DNA from: Peptoniphilaceae bacterium
Lineage (GTDB): Bacteria > Bacillota > Clostridia > Tissierellales > Peptoniphilaceae
Assembly (NCBI GenBank): GCA_022779285.1
Contig: JALFST010000020.1
Coordinates: forward strand, 30,789 to 94,788
Direction: 5' to 3'
Length of the DNA: 64,000 bases
The notes under the pieces are model-generated. The model was not told where the DNA came from. It was given only the letters and a program-made list of their open reading frames with translations, and ran no database searches. Both the position numbers and the translations under genes were made by a program. Below, in pieces: positions 45,691 through 54,840 of the stretch (its first letter is position 1; every line of letters starts with the position of its first letter).

Positions 45691-45942
45691 TTAAAAAAAA
45701 TGTTGCGCCTTCCGGCAACAGACAGGGCGGAAGCGGTGAACAGTCCGAACGACCGGTGTTGGTTTGAGCTGAATCAAATCGTAGGAATTTTCTCCTGATA
45801 CATCTTTGCTGTGCGGCGTCCAAAGGTTACCTTTTGAATGCAGCCATGAAGAATCACTGTAAACATCGTTTTGAGATGATGCACTGTGTCCGCCGCTGGG
45901 ATATTCTTCATGGAAAATGACATTACCGATTTTATCTATCAC
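45691..45942 (-). pseudogene. Probable gene remnant
   Basis: An open frame without a convincing start or ribosome-binding site. Reading upstream of 45942, coding-like sequence continues in frame (NPIARLKKRVIDKIGNVIFH) to a TGA near 46006. The peptide is rich in Ser, His and Trp (SDSSWLHSKGNLWTPHSK) and looks protein-like. Its 3' end runs through a terminator hairpin, which argues that the original frame ended earlier. I cannot name the family. Another fragment at about 46045-46134 (minus; ITMIEATERLFGRIFVPKQQ) ends in TAA. Together they look like decayed genes. Confidence 0.35.
45693..45720 (-). terminator. Terminator inside the remnant region
   Basis: GTTGC / GCAAC stem (45702-45719) followed by eight T in the minus direction. 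It supports the idea that a minus-strand gene once ended here. Confidence 0.7.
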
Positions 45943-46135
45943 ACGCTTCTTTAAGCGAGCGATGGGATTTTCCGCAATCCCGTCAGAAAAATCCGATGAA
46001 AGAGATCATCGGTTCATGTTATCCTCTAAAAAGTAACGGTCTCGTTATTTGCATAAAAGCTGTTGTTTAGGCACAAAAATTCTGCCAAAAAGACGCTCCG
46101 TTGCTTCAATCATTGTGATTTCAACGTTTTCTAAA

Positions 46136-46183
46136 AAGAAGAACGGTCATCAGGAGCTTCCGCTACCGATGACCGTTCTTCTT
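46136..46183 (-). terminator. Terminator of the YheO-like gene (long hairpin B)
   Basis: A perfect 16-base stem (AAGAAGAACGGTCATC and its complement) with a 16-base loop, ending in TTTTT on the minus side and TTTCTTT on the plus side. It lies 46 bases after the regulator stop codon. Confidence 0.85.
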
Positions 46184-46228
46184 TCTTTATTATAAGCTTT
46201 CGAGTCAGTCCCTTTTCTGAGCTCACCT

Positions 46229-46861
46229 TTACTTTTCCAGAGCCTTCAAATAATTATAAAGTGTTGTACGTGATACATTGAGAGCCTCGGAAATTGCAGG
46301 AACACTTTTTTTGATCTCAAGAGCGCCCTTCTCTTGCAGTAATTGTACGGCAAGCAGCTTGTCTGCTCGTCCGAACTTATGTACCGGTTTTTTGAAGGTA
46401 TCCAACACCTCCTTGATCATCGTGGACAAGGTATCGCTATCCATCTTCTCAAACAAGGACAGCTCGCCCTGATCCGCATTGGTGCGCAGAAGATTGTTCA
46501 GCGCAAGACGCGCTGTCTCCAAACGATCCACATCCAGATTGATGCAGAAGAAGAAGTGAAGATCTCCGATCGAATGAACAATCGTGGAAGACTTGAACTT
46601 TTTCTTTCTGTGACGATCGTACTTTGCATAATTTATATATTCATCTTCATGATCAAAATTCACCTTGTACTCAAGGTTTGCTGTTACAGGGTCTCCGACC
46701 TTGCGATCCGTGACATGTCCGTTATATATGTAGGCAACCCGAGGCGTATCTCCCTCCTGAATGCTGATGGAGACCTCGCAATTATAACCGAACATTTCCG
46801 TGATCACATTCCCCAAACTCTTCATAAATTCGATAACCTGTGTTTTTTCTGTCTGATTCAT
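46229..46861 (-). CDS. YheO-type PAS/HTH transcriptional regulator (DauR-like)
   Basis: A protein of 210 residues. Residues 1-115 form the YheO-like PAS domain (LGNVITEMFGYNCEVSI at the start). The last 50 residues are a HTH of the DauR/HTH_22 type, with SVPAISEALNVSRTTLYNYL. DauR represses D-arginine catabolism in Pseudomonas; the ligand here is not known. It is a single-gene unit. Upstream 46862-47239 has no gene; TTAACA, 16 bases, TAATAA on the minus strand is a weak candidate promoter. Confidence 0.85.
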   Translation of the reverse strand: MNQTEKTQVIEFMKSLGNVITEMFGYNCEVSISIQEGDTPRVAYIYNGHVTDRKVGDPVTANLEYKVNFDHEDEYINYAKYDRHRKKKFKSSTIVHSIGDLHFFFCINLDVDRLETARLALNNLLRTNADQGELSLFEKMDSDTLSTMIKEVLDTFKKPVHKFGRADKLLAVQLLQEKGALEIKKSVPAISEALNVSRTTLYNYLKALEK

Positions 46862-47239
46862 TGCACCTTTCCTCTCTGTCTTTTTCTGAACGATTTCGCC
46901 GTTGCCGTATGATGGGATTGTAACACATCCATATATGAAAAAATCACCGCCGGGCGAAACGGCTGTAAGAAAAGAGTAAAAAAGCGTTTTCTCTTTTTCC
47001 GATTTTTTATTAGTCTATAAAAACATTTTGTTAATATTGTGAGGGACAGTGCCCTTACAAAGAGTAAACTTTTTCCCGGTATCTGATCTCTTTCTGCATG
47101 AAAATTCATATTACATGCCTTTAATTTCCGAATTTGTATCCTTATGACATATTCTTTTTCTTCACTTACAGGGAATGATATCGATTGCCGGAAATTAGAA
47201 AACAGCCGGGTGCTGTCGGTGACCTCCTTGCTTTTTTGC

Positions 47240-47301
47240 AAAAAAGAAGGAGCTCCTCTACTCGATCGTGGAAACGGTCGCCCGAAAGGAACTCCTCTTC
47301 T
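47240..47301 (-). terminator. Terminator of the ATP synthase operon
   Basis: A long stem (AAGAAG..GAGTTCCT with AGGAGCTCCTTCTT, one two-base bulge) around a 30-base loop, ending in six T in the minus direction. It begins directly after the atpC stop codon. Confidence 0.8.
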
Positions 47302-47715
47302 TTATTTTTTTCCGTATTTTCGCTTTGCTTCCAATCGGCCCAATGCTCTTGCCATACGTGCCTGTGCCAATCGAAATTCCAGAGCACTGCGTTTCAGCAT
47401 CATTTCCTCACGTGCTTCTTCTGCAGCTCGCCGGGCGCGCTGCTCATTGATATCCTCCGGGCGTTCCGCCGTATCCACCAGAATCAAAGCGATTCCGTGC
47501 TCAACCTTGAGCATTCCCTGTGAAACCGCGGCAAGACGTTCCGTACCGTCACCTGTTACAAAGCGAATCATTCCCGGAAAAATCGCAGAAATCAAATCGC
47601 TGTGCTGCGCTTCGATACCATAGAGCCCGCTTGCCGTTTTGAATTGCAAATAACGGCATTGTCCCTCATAGAAAAGATGATCTGCAGCCATAATGCGCAA
47701 CAAGAAAGTATTCAT
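47302..47715 (-). CDS. atpC: ATP synthase F1 epsilon subunit
   Basis: A protein of 137 residues. The N-terminal beta sandwich holds LQFKTASGLYGIEAQHSDLI and FVTGDGTERLAAVSQGMLKV. The C-terminal two helices (RARRAAEEAREEMMLKRSAL) form the regulatory hairpin. The subunit joins gamma to the c-ring and can inhibit hydrolysis. It lies eight bases after atpD and is the last gene of the operon. Confidence 0.94.
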   Translation of the reverse strand: MNTFLLRIMAADHLFYEGQCRYLQFKTASGLYGIEAQHSDLISAIFPGMIRFVTGDGTERLAAVSQGMLKVEHGIALILVDTAERPEDINEQRARRAAEEAREEMMLKRSALEFRLAQARMARALGRLEAKRKYGKK

Positions 47716-47723
47716 GAGTACCT

Positions 47724-50019
<2,296 letters not shown>

Positions 50020-50032
50020 CCTGCTCCGCCTC

Positions 50033-51805
50033 CTATTCTGTGGTATGCGGCGCCGCCAAAGGCTCCTGTTTCACAAATTCATGCGAAAAGCTCTCGATTT
50101 GCGTCCGATCCTCCGCTTCCAGGGTATTGCGCTCTCCCAGGTGACGATACACTGCAGAAAGACGGACCTTAGCCTCGGCTAAATAGCGTTTCAGCACCTC
50201 CGGAAGATTTTCCATCGGCACATCTTCAAACGCATGAGATAATGCGCCGACAAGAAGAAAGATCTGATCGGCCTGTGAGTAAGAAAGATACTGACGCTGT
50301 CTTAAAATGTGCATCAGACTTTCTCCATAGCGGAGCTGTCTCTTGGTGGAGTCATCAAGGTCGCTTGCAAATTGTGTAAAGACCTCCATCTCCCGGAACT
50401 GTGCAAGATCCAGACGCAAGGTACCGGTGGCCTTCTTCATCGCCTTGGTCTGCGCATCGCCGCCTACACGGGAAACAGAAAGTCCGACATTGATTGCAGG
50501 ACGCTGACCGGCGAAAAATAATTCGCTCTCGAGGAAAATCTGTCCATCCGTGATGGAAATGATATTGGTCGGAATATATGCGGAAACATCCCCCGCCTGT
50601 GTCTCGACAATCGGAAGCGCCGTCATGCTGCCGCCGCGCTTTTCTTCGCTCAAATGCGCGGAACGCTCCAAAAGACGGGAATGGAGATAGAATACATCTC
50701 CCGGATAGGCCTCACGTCCCGGAGATCTTCCAAGAAGCAAACTCAAGCTGCGGTAAGCAACTGCGTGCTTGGAAAGGTCATCATAGACAATCAGCACATC
50801 CCTTCCCCGATTCATGAAGTATTCTCCCATGGCACAGCCTGCATATGGTGCAGTGTATTGCAGTGACGCCGAATCGCTTGCGGAGGCATGGACAACAATG
50901 GTGTAGTCCATCGCTCCCGCGTTTCGCAGCTCTTCTACAATTTTCGCTACGGAGCTTGATTTCTGGCCGATCGATACATAAATACAGAGCACATCCTTGC
51001 CCTTTTGGTTGATAATCGTGTCAATTGCAATCGCTGTTTTTCCTGTCTGACGATCTCCGATTAAAAGCTCACGCTGTCCTCTGCCGATCGGAAACATCGA
51101 ATCAATCGCTAAAATTCCGGTTTCCAGCGGCTTGTTGACCGGTTGACGATCGATAATGGCAGGTGCCGGCGATTCGATCAGATAATGCCGTTCCGGAATA
51201 ATTTCTCCTAAGCCGTCAATCGGATCCCCCAATGGGCCGATGACGCGTCCGATATAATTCTCTCCTACAGGGATGGATGCAGTACGTCCCGATCGATAAA
51301 CACGGCTGCCTGCGGAGACGGAGCCTTCATTATCGAAAAGAATACATCCGATATGATCTTCTTTTAAATCCTCCACTCTGCCGCGCACGCCATTTTCAAA
51401 GAGCAGAATTTCACCATAGGTCGCATTTTCCAGTCCGTAAACGGTAGCAATTCCATCACCAACGGTGAGAACCTCTCCGATTTCCTCCGGATGCGCCGAA
51501 AGCTCCCAATCGGAAAGTGTGGATTTCAGGAGCGAGATGCCATCCTGTCCTATGGTTGCTTTTTTCTGCCTTCCCGAGAGATAGCGTTCAAATTGCTCCA
51601 CCCTGCCCTCTCGTGACCAGTCGTAGAGATCTGTTCCCATCTCAAGCATAAATCCCTTGGTGACGGAGAGATCCTGACGCCACTCCAGCGCCACATTATT
51701 TCCGTAGCGCTGCTTCAAAAAGGTAAGAAAGCGCTGATTTTGTTCCTCTGTGGGCGCATCGGCAGAAATCAAAATCGCCTTTTTCTGCGTATCCTTTCCT
51801 TCCAT
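50033..51805 (-). CDS. atpA: ATP synthase F1 alpha subunit fused to the delta C-terminal domain
   Basis: A protein of 590 residues, about 90 longer than a normal alpha. Residues 1-80 match the C-terminal domain of the delta subunit (AtpH): ILISADAPTEEQ, then GNNVALEWRQDLSVTKGFML, then DLYDWSREGRVEQFERYLSG, which lines up with the E. coli delta end VISAAALSEQQ...VIDGSVRGRLERLADVL. Residues 85-590 are a complete alpha with the N-terminal helix, VGDGIATVYGLENATYGEI, P-loop GDRQTGKT (250-257) and PGREAYPGDVFYLHSRLLER. No separate atpH lies between atpF and this gene; the gap is one base. The delta N-terminal helical domain is absent. The ATG at 51805 is preceded by AAGGTGAG. Confidence 0.93.
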   Translation of the reverse strand: MEGKDTQKKAILISADAPTEEQNQRFLTFLKQRYGNNVALEWRQDLSVTKGFMLEMGTDLYDWSREGRVEQFERYLSGRQKKATIGQDGISLLKSTLSDWELSAHPEEIGEVLTVGDGIATVYGLENATYGEILLFENGVRGRVEDLKEDHIGCILFDNEGSVSAGSRVYRSGRTASIPVGENYIGRVIGPLGDPIDGLGEIIPERHYLIESPAPAIIDRQPVNKPLETGILAIDSMFPIGRGQRELLIGDRQTGKTAIAIDTIINQKGKDVLCIYVSIGQKSSSVAKIVEELRNAGAMDYTIVVHASASDSASLQYTAPYAGCAMGEYFMNRGRDVLIVYDDLSKHAVAYRSLSLLLGRSPGREAYPGDVFYLHSRLLERSAHLSEEKRGGSMTALPIVETQAGDVSAYIPTNIISITDGQIFLESELFFAGQRPAINVGLSVSRVGGDAQTKAMKKATGTLRLDLAQFREMEVFTQFASDLDDSTKRQLRYGESLMHILRQRQYLSYSQADQIFLLVGALSHAFEDVPMENLPEVLKRYLAEAKVRLSAVYRHLGERNTLEAEDRTQIESFSHEFVKQEPLAAPHTTE

Positions 51806-51806
51806 A

Positions 51807-52337
51807 TTAATGCTCACCTTCCCCGGTAGCGGAACGAGAAACCTGCATCGCACCTGCTACCTCCGATTCCGCATCCTTTAAGAATTCTTCATATGCCGCA
51901 TTCGTATCCAAAAACACCATCTTCTGCGCCAGATCGCGAACCAATACCGTAACGGTATCCTGAGCATCCTGCAGGATTTTTTCTCTCTCATGCTCTGCCT
52001 GCTCCCTGGCCTTTTTCAAAAGCTCAGCGGACTGCTGACGCGTCTCCTCTAAAGCATGCTCCTTTTCTTCCTTAATGCGATCCATGGAAGCGAGTCTTCT
52101 TTGTTCAATCTCCGTATCGATCGTTTTAAGCTGATCCTCGTACTGTTTTTTCAGCTGATCTGCTTCCTGATGCTTCCTGGCGATGGCTTCCTCTTCCGCC
52201 TCGTATTCCGCATTTCTCTTTTGCATAAATTGAAGCACGGGCTTATAAAGCAAAAAATAAAGTATCCCAAGCAGAAGAACCAGATTGAACATGTGCAGCA
52301 GAATCTGCTGCCAATCAATATTCAAAGGGATATTCAT
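51807..52337 (-). CDS. atpF: ATP synthase F0 b subunit
   Basis: A protein of 176 residues. One N-terminal membrane helix (MFNLVLLLGILYFLLYKPVL) precedes a long charged coiled coil forming the peripheral stalk. It contains no delta-like domain: the C-terminus ends GAMQVSRSATGEGEH after the coiled coil. In this operon the stalk must meet F1 through the delta-like domain fused to alpha. The start follows GGAGGTATTC. Confidence 0.94.
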   Translation of the reverse strand: MNIPLNIDWQQILLHMFNLVLLLGILYFLLYKPVLQFMQKRNAEYEAEEEAIARKHQEADQLKKQYEDQLKTIDTEIEQRRLASMDRIKEEKEHALEETRQQSAELLKKAREQAEHEREKILQDAQDTVTVLVRDLAQKMVFLDTNAAYEEFLKDAESEVAGAMQVSRSATGEGEH

Positions 52338-52347
52338 GAATACCTCC

Positions 52348-52743
52348 TTAGAGAACGAAGATAATTAAGATTGCAACGATCAAAGCATAGATGATAGCGG
52401 TTTCAACAAATACCAGACCCAGCATAAGGTTGGTACGGATATCACCGGTTGCCTCCGGCTGACGTGCAATGCTGTCTGCGGATTTCGAGATGCCCATGCC
52501 CATGGCAAGCGCACCCAGACCGGCCGGAAGTGCAATGACGATCGCCGCGCCGATTGCCTTAAAGCTCTTTACGTTGCCGTTGGCCTGTGTTTCCGCAGTC
52601 TCCTGGCTGACAGCTACCGCTTCCGCAGTCTCTTTTGCGGATTCATCTCCTGCCGCATATGCGGGACGGCCAAGAGCAGAAAAACCGATGATGAGTGTAA
52701 AAACAAGCGCTACAATCGAAAATGTCCGTTTCATTGATTTCAT
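52348..52743 (-). CDS. atpE: ATP synthase F0 c subunit with N-terminal signal-like extension
   Basis: A protein of 131 residues; normal c subunits have 70-90. Residues 1-30 look like a signal peptide (hydrophobic core, AYA-A site at about 30). Residues 31-60 form an acidic, Ala/Glu/Thr-rich linker. The usual hairpin follows: helix 1 (AIGAAIVIALPAGLGALAMG), loop SIARQPEATGDI, and helix 2 with the ion-binding E114 (VFVETAIIYAL). Compared with Na+-type rings, Thr and Tyr near the Glu are kept but the helix-1 Gln is Met, so ion choice is unclear. The ATG at 52743 follows AAGGAGAATATT. Confidence 0.92.
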   Translation of the reverse strand: MKSMKRTFSIVALVFTLIIGFSALGRPAYAAGDESAKETAEAVAVSQETAETQANGNVKSFKAIGAAIVIALPAGLGALAMGMGISKSADSIARQPEATGDIRTNLMLGLVFVETAIIYALIVAILIIFVL

Positions 52744-52753
52744 AATATTCTCC

Positions 52754-53557
52754 TTATTTTTTTCGTGGTTCCGTAACTTCTCCATAAAACACCGATGTCA
52801 GCATCGTTAGGACATATGCCTGAATCAACGCATGCAGCAATGTAAAAAGCACTGCAACGATAACCGGCAACACAAAGCTTAACGAAAGCGAATGATAAAC
52901 AAGCTCTGTGACAAGTGCGCCGCTCAAAAGCGCTCCGAAAAGACGAAAGCTCATAGAGATCGGCAGCGAAAAATCCTTCAGTGTCTGCCCCAGCCCGTGG
53001 AGACCGTTGGCGACAATTCCTCCTGCAAGGATCACTCCATAAGAAAACACCCCCATGGAAATTGCACCGTTGATATCGGATAGCGGCGCGGGCATGGACA
53101 TGGATAACCCTGACGTTGTCACAACCTGGAAGCCTAACAATTCAAAAAGCGTTCCTATAAAGATATAACACCCTGCGGTAAATAAATATGCGCCGAGAAA
53201 TCCGTACCGATGCGGGCTGTTTCCCTTCGCCAAACCGCTGAACATGCCCACGACCTGCTCCAATACAAGCTGTGTCTTTCCCGGCTTTCTTTTCATCCTT
53301 GGAATCACCGTAAAACGCAGAATCAAAGCAAGAATGAGGATGATTCCTGTTACGGTGAATGCCGCGATCATTCCCGGATTGACGTTCATAACACCAAAGA
53401 GACTGATCCTGTTGGACTCGTGCAACACGGCATCTCGCATCACCTCCTGCAGGGATTCTGACTCACCATGTGGTTTTCCCGTAAGTATGATGCCGATCAG
53501 GAGCAGCGCCAACAGTCCGATCCATAGGAGCAGCTTCCTGCGATTGGGTCCTTTCAT
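52754..53557 (-). CDS. atpB: ATP synthase F0 a subunit
   Basis: A protein of 267 residues with five to six membrane helices. The essential arginine is in LPISMSFRLFGALLSGALV. An extra hydrophobic segment near the N-terminus (LLLWIGLLALLLIGIIL) precedes an external loop. It forms the half-channels for protons or sodium. It is the first gene of the operon atpB-E-F-A-G-D-C; atpI and a free atpH are missing. The start follows AAAGGAGGAAGTT; the frame to 53638 includes the leader hairpin and is not used. Confidence 0.95.
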   Translation of the reverse strand: MKGPNRRKLLLWIGLLALLLIGIILTGKPHGESESLQEVMRDAVLHESNRISLFGVMNVNPGMIAAFTVTGIILILALILRFTVIPRMKRKPGKTQLVLEQVVGMFSGLAKGNSPHRYGFLGAYLFTAGCYIFIGTLFELLGFQVVTTSGLSMSMPAPLSDINGAISMGVFSYGVILAGGIVANGLHGLGQTLKDFSLPISMSFRLFGALLSGALVTELVYHSLSLSFVLPVIVAVLFTLLHALIQAYVLTMLTSVFYGEVTEPRKK

Positions 53558-53592
53558 AACTTCCTCCTTTGAATTTTCATTCAAATCAACAA

Positions 53593-53635
53593 TGTGCTCT
53601 TGCACAACACAAAGACGGACGGGCGAACCCGTCCG
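53593..53635 (-). promoter_or_regulatory. Leader hairpins of the ATP synthase operon
   Basis: A GC-rich perfect stem CGGACGGG / CCCGTCCG closed by a TTCG loop (53616-53635), and a second smaller stem TGTGC / GCACA (53593-53606), lie between promoter and atpB. The first is not followed by a real T-run. They may stabilise the mRNA or attenuate transcription. Confidence 0.5.
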
Positions 53636-53655
53636 CAATCTTTAGTCTATACCCT

Positions 53656-53683
53656 ATTATAGTGAACAAAGCAATGATTTCAA
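53656..53683 (-). promoter_or_regulatory. Promoter of the ATP synthase operon
   Basis: Minus strand TTGAAA, 16-base spacer, TATAAT, about 95 bases before the atpB ATG. Confidence 0.75.
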
Positions 53684-53724
53684 TCAATTTTGATGTTATT
53701 TAAATGTCAAAATCCCTGTCCTGC

Positions 53725-54159
53725 TTATTTAACATGAGCATGGTCCTTTAAATATTGTAAAAAACGGCGCCGAGTCACAATCCCGCTCAAATAACCGCGA
53801 GCATCCACAATGGGCACAAAGTTCTGGCGCATCGTTGCATTCCAAAGCTCCTCTGCGGTAGCGTCCATCGTCAAAGGAGGAGCAAAGTCCTTGCGAAAAA
53901 TGTGTCCGATATGCTCCTGTTCCAAGTCCTTCACGTCCAAAGAGCCGATTTGAAAAACATAGCGAAGAAGATCCCCTTCTGTGATGCTTCCCAAATACTC
54001 TTCTTTTTCACTCAAAACCGGAACCGCTGTATATCCGTTATGGCGCATCTTCTCATATCCCTGACGCACCGTATCGTCCGAATGCAGAACCGCCGTTTCC
54101 ACCTTCGGAATCATAATTGCCGCCACATTCAACGATTGCTCTCGGTTGGCTTCGTCCAT
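53725..54159 (-). CDS. CBS-domain pair protein
   Basis: A protein of 144 residues made of two CBS motifs, with HNGYTAVPVLSEKEEYLGSI in the first and RQNFVPIVDARGYLSGIVTR in the second. Such stand-alone pairs bind adenine nucleotides (including cyclic di-AMP in the CbpB group) and signal energy or second-messenger state. The target is unknown. It has its own promoter (54180-54208) and a GTGAGGAT ribosome-binding site, and sits between the tadA and atp genes. Confidence 0.88.
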   Translation of the reverse strand: MDEANREQSLNVAAIMIPKVETAVLHSDDTVRQGYEKMRHNGYTAVPVLSEKEEYLGSITEGDLLRYVFQIGSLDVKDLEQEHIGHIFRKDFAPPLTMDATAEELWNATMRQNFVPIVDARGYLSGIVTRRRFLQYLKDHAHVK

Positions 54160-54179
54160 GCTTTTATCCTCACTTTCTG

Positions 54180-54208
54180 ATAATAGTGTACATATAAATC
54201 ATGGTCAA
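54180..54208 (-). promoter_or_regulatory. Promoter of the CBS-domain gene
   Basis: Minus strand TTGACC, 17-base spacer, TATTAT, about 20 bases before the ATG. It overlaps the last codons of tadA. Confidence 0.7.
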
Positions 54209-54840
54209 ATTATCAGGAGCCGACGCCTGCGAAAAAAATCCTGCAACAGCTTCCGGCATCGCTCCGCCTGAATGCCTCCTGTATAAGAAATATGAAATAA
54301 ATTCCTCTTTTGCCCAAGCACATTCATCATGGAGCCGCACGCTCCGCGCTCAGCGTCCCATGCACCGAAGATCACCCTCTTCAAATGGCTCTGCACAATC
54401 GCGCCCGCACACATCGCACACGGCTCCAGCGTGACATAAAGACGGCCCTCCGGCAAGATTCGCCCATAACGTCTCTGTGCCTCCAACAGACATAACATCT
54501 CCGCATGAGCAAGAGATTTCTTTTCCCGCTCCACTCGATTTCCGAATCCGATGCGTATGCCGTGCTGCACATAAACAGCGCCGACAGGAACTTCTCCATT
54601 TCGAGCCGCTCTTTCCGCTTCCCGGTATGCAAAATCCATATAAAAATGGTCAATCACGCGCTGCGGAATTGACAGCATTCTTTGCGGTTTTTTCTTGCCC
54701 TTCGGCCCGCAGAGCACGGCTTTCAGAAGCCCTTCCCGACGGTAGCGTTCCCGGGAAAGCGGATGCGGAGAAATTTGCGAAGCGTCAATGCTGCACAATT
54801 TTCGGATTCTCCATGTATACGGATTGATTTTATTCCGCAT
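54205..54840 (-). CDS. tadA: tRNA-specific adenosine deaminase with N-terminal extension
   Basis: A protein of 211 residues, some 55-65 longer than usual. The deaminase core begins near residue 68 (MDFAYREAERAARNGEVPVG), with the zinc/catalytic motifs H112-A-E114 and P-C141-A-M-C144. It makes inosine at the wobble position of tRNA-Arg(ACG). The basic N-terminal 65 residues are not part of the known fold. I keep the ATG at 54840 because GGAGAAGAG precedes it; the internal ATGs (residues 55 and 68) lack such a site. It overlaps the uvrA stop codon. Confidence 0.87.
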   Translation of the reverse strand: MRNKINPYTWRIRKLCSIDASQISPHPLSRERYRREGLLKAVLCGPKGKKKPQRMLSIPQRVIDHFYMDFAYREAERAARNGEVPVGAVYVQHGIRIGFGNRVEREKKSLAHAEMLCLLEAQRRYGRILPEGRLYVTLEPCAMCAGAIVQSHLKRVIFGAWDAERGACGSMMNVLGQKRNLFHISYTGGIQAERCRKLLQDFFRRRRLLII

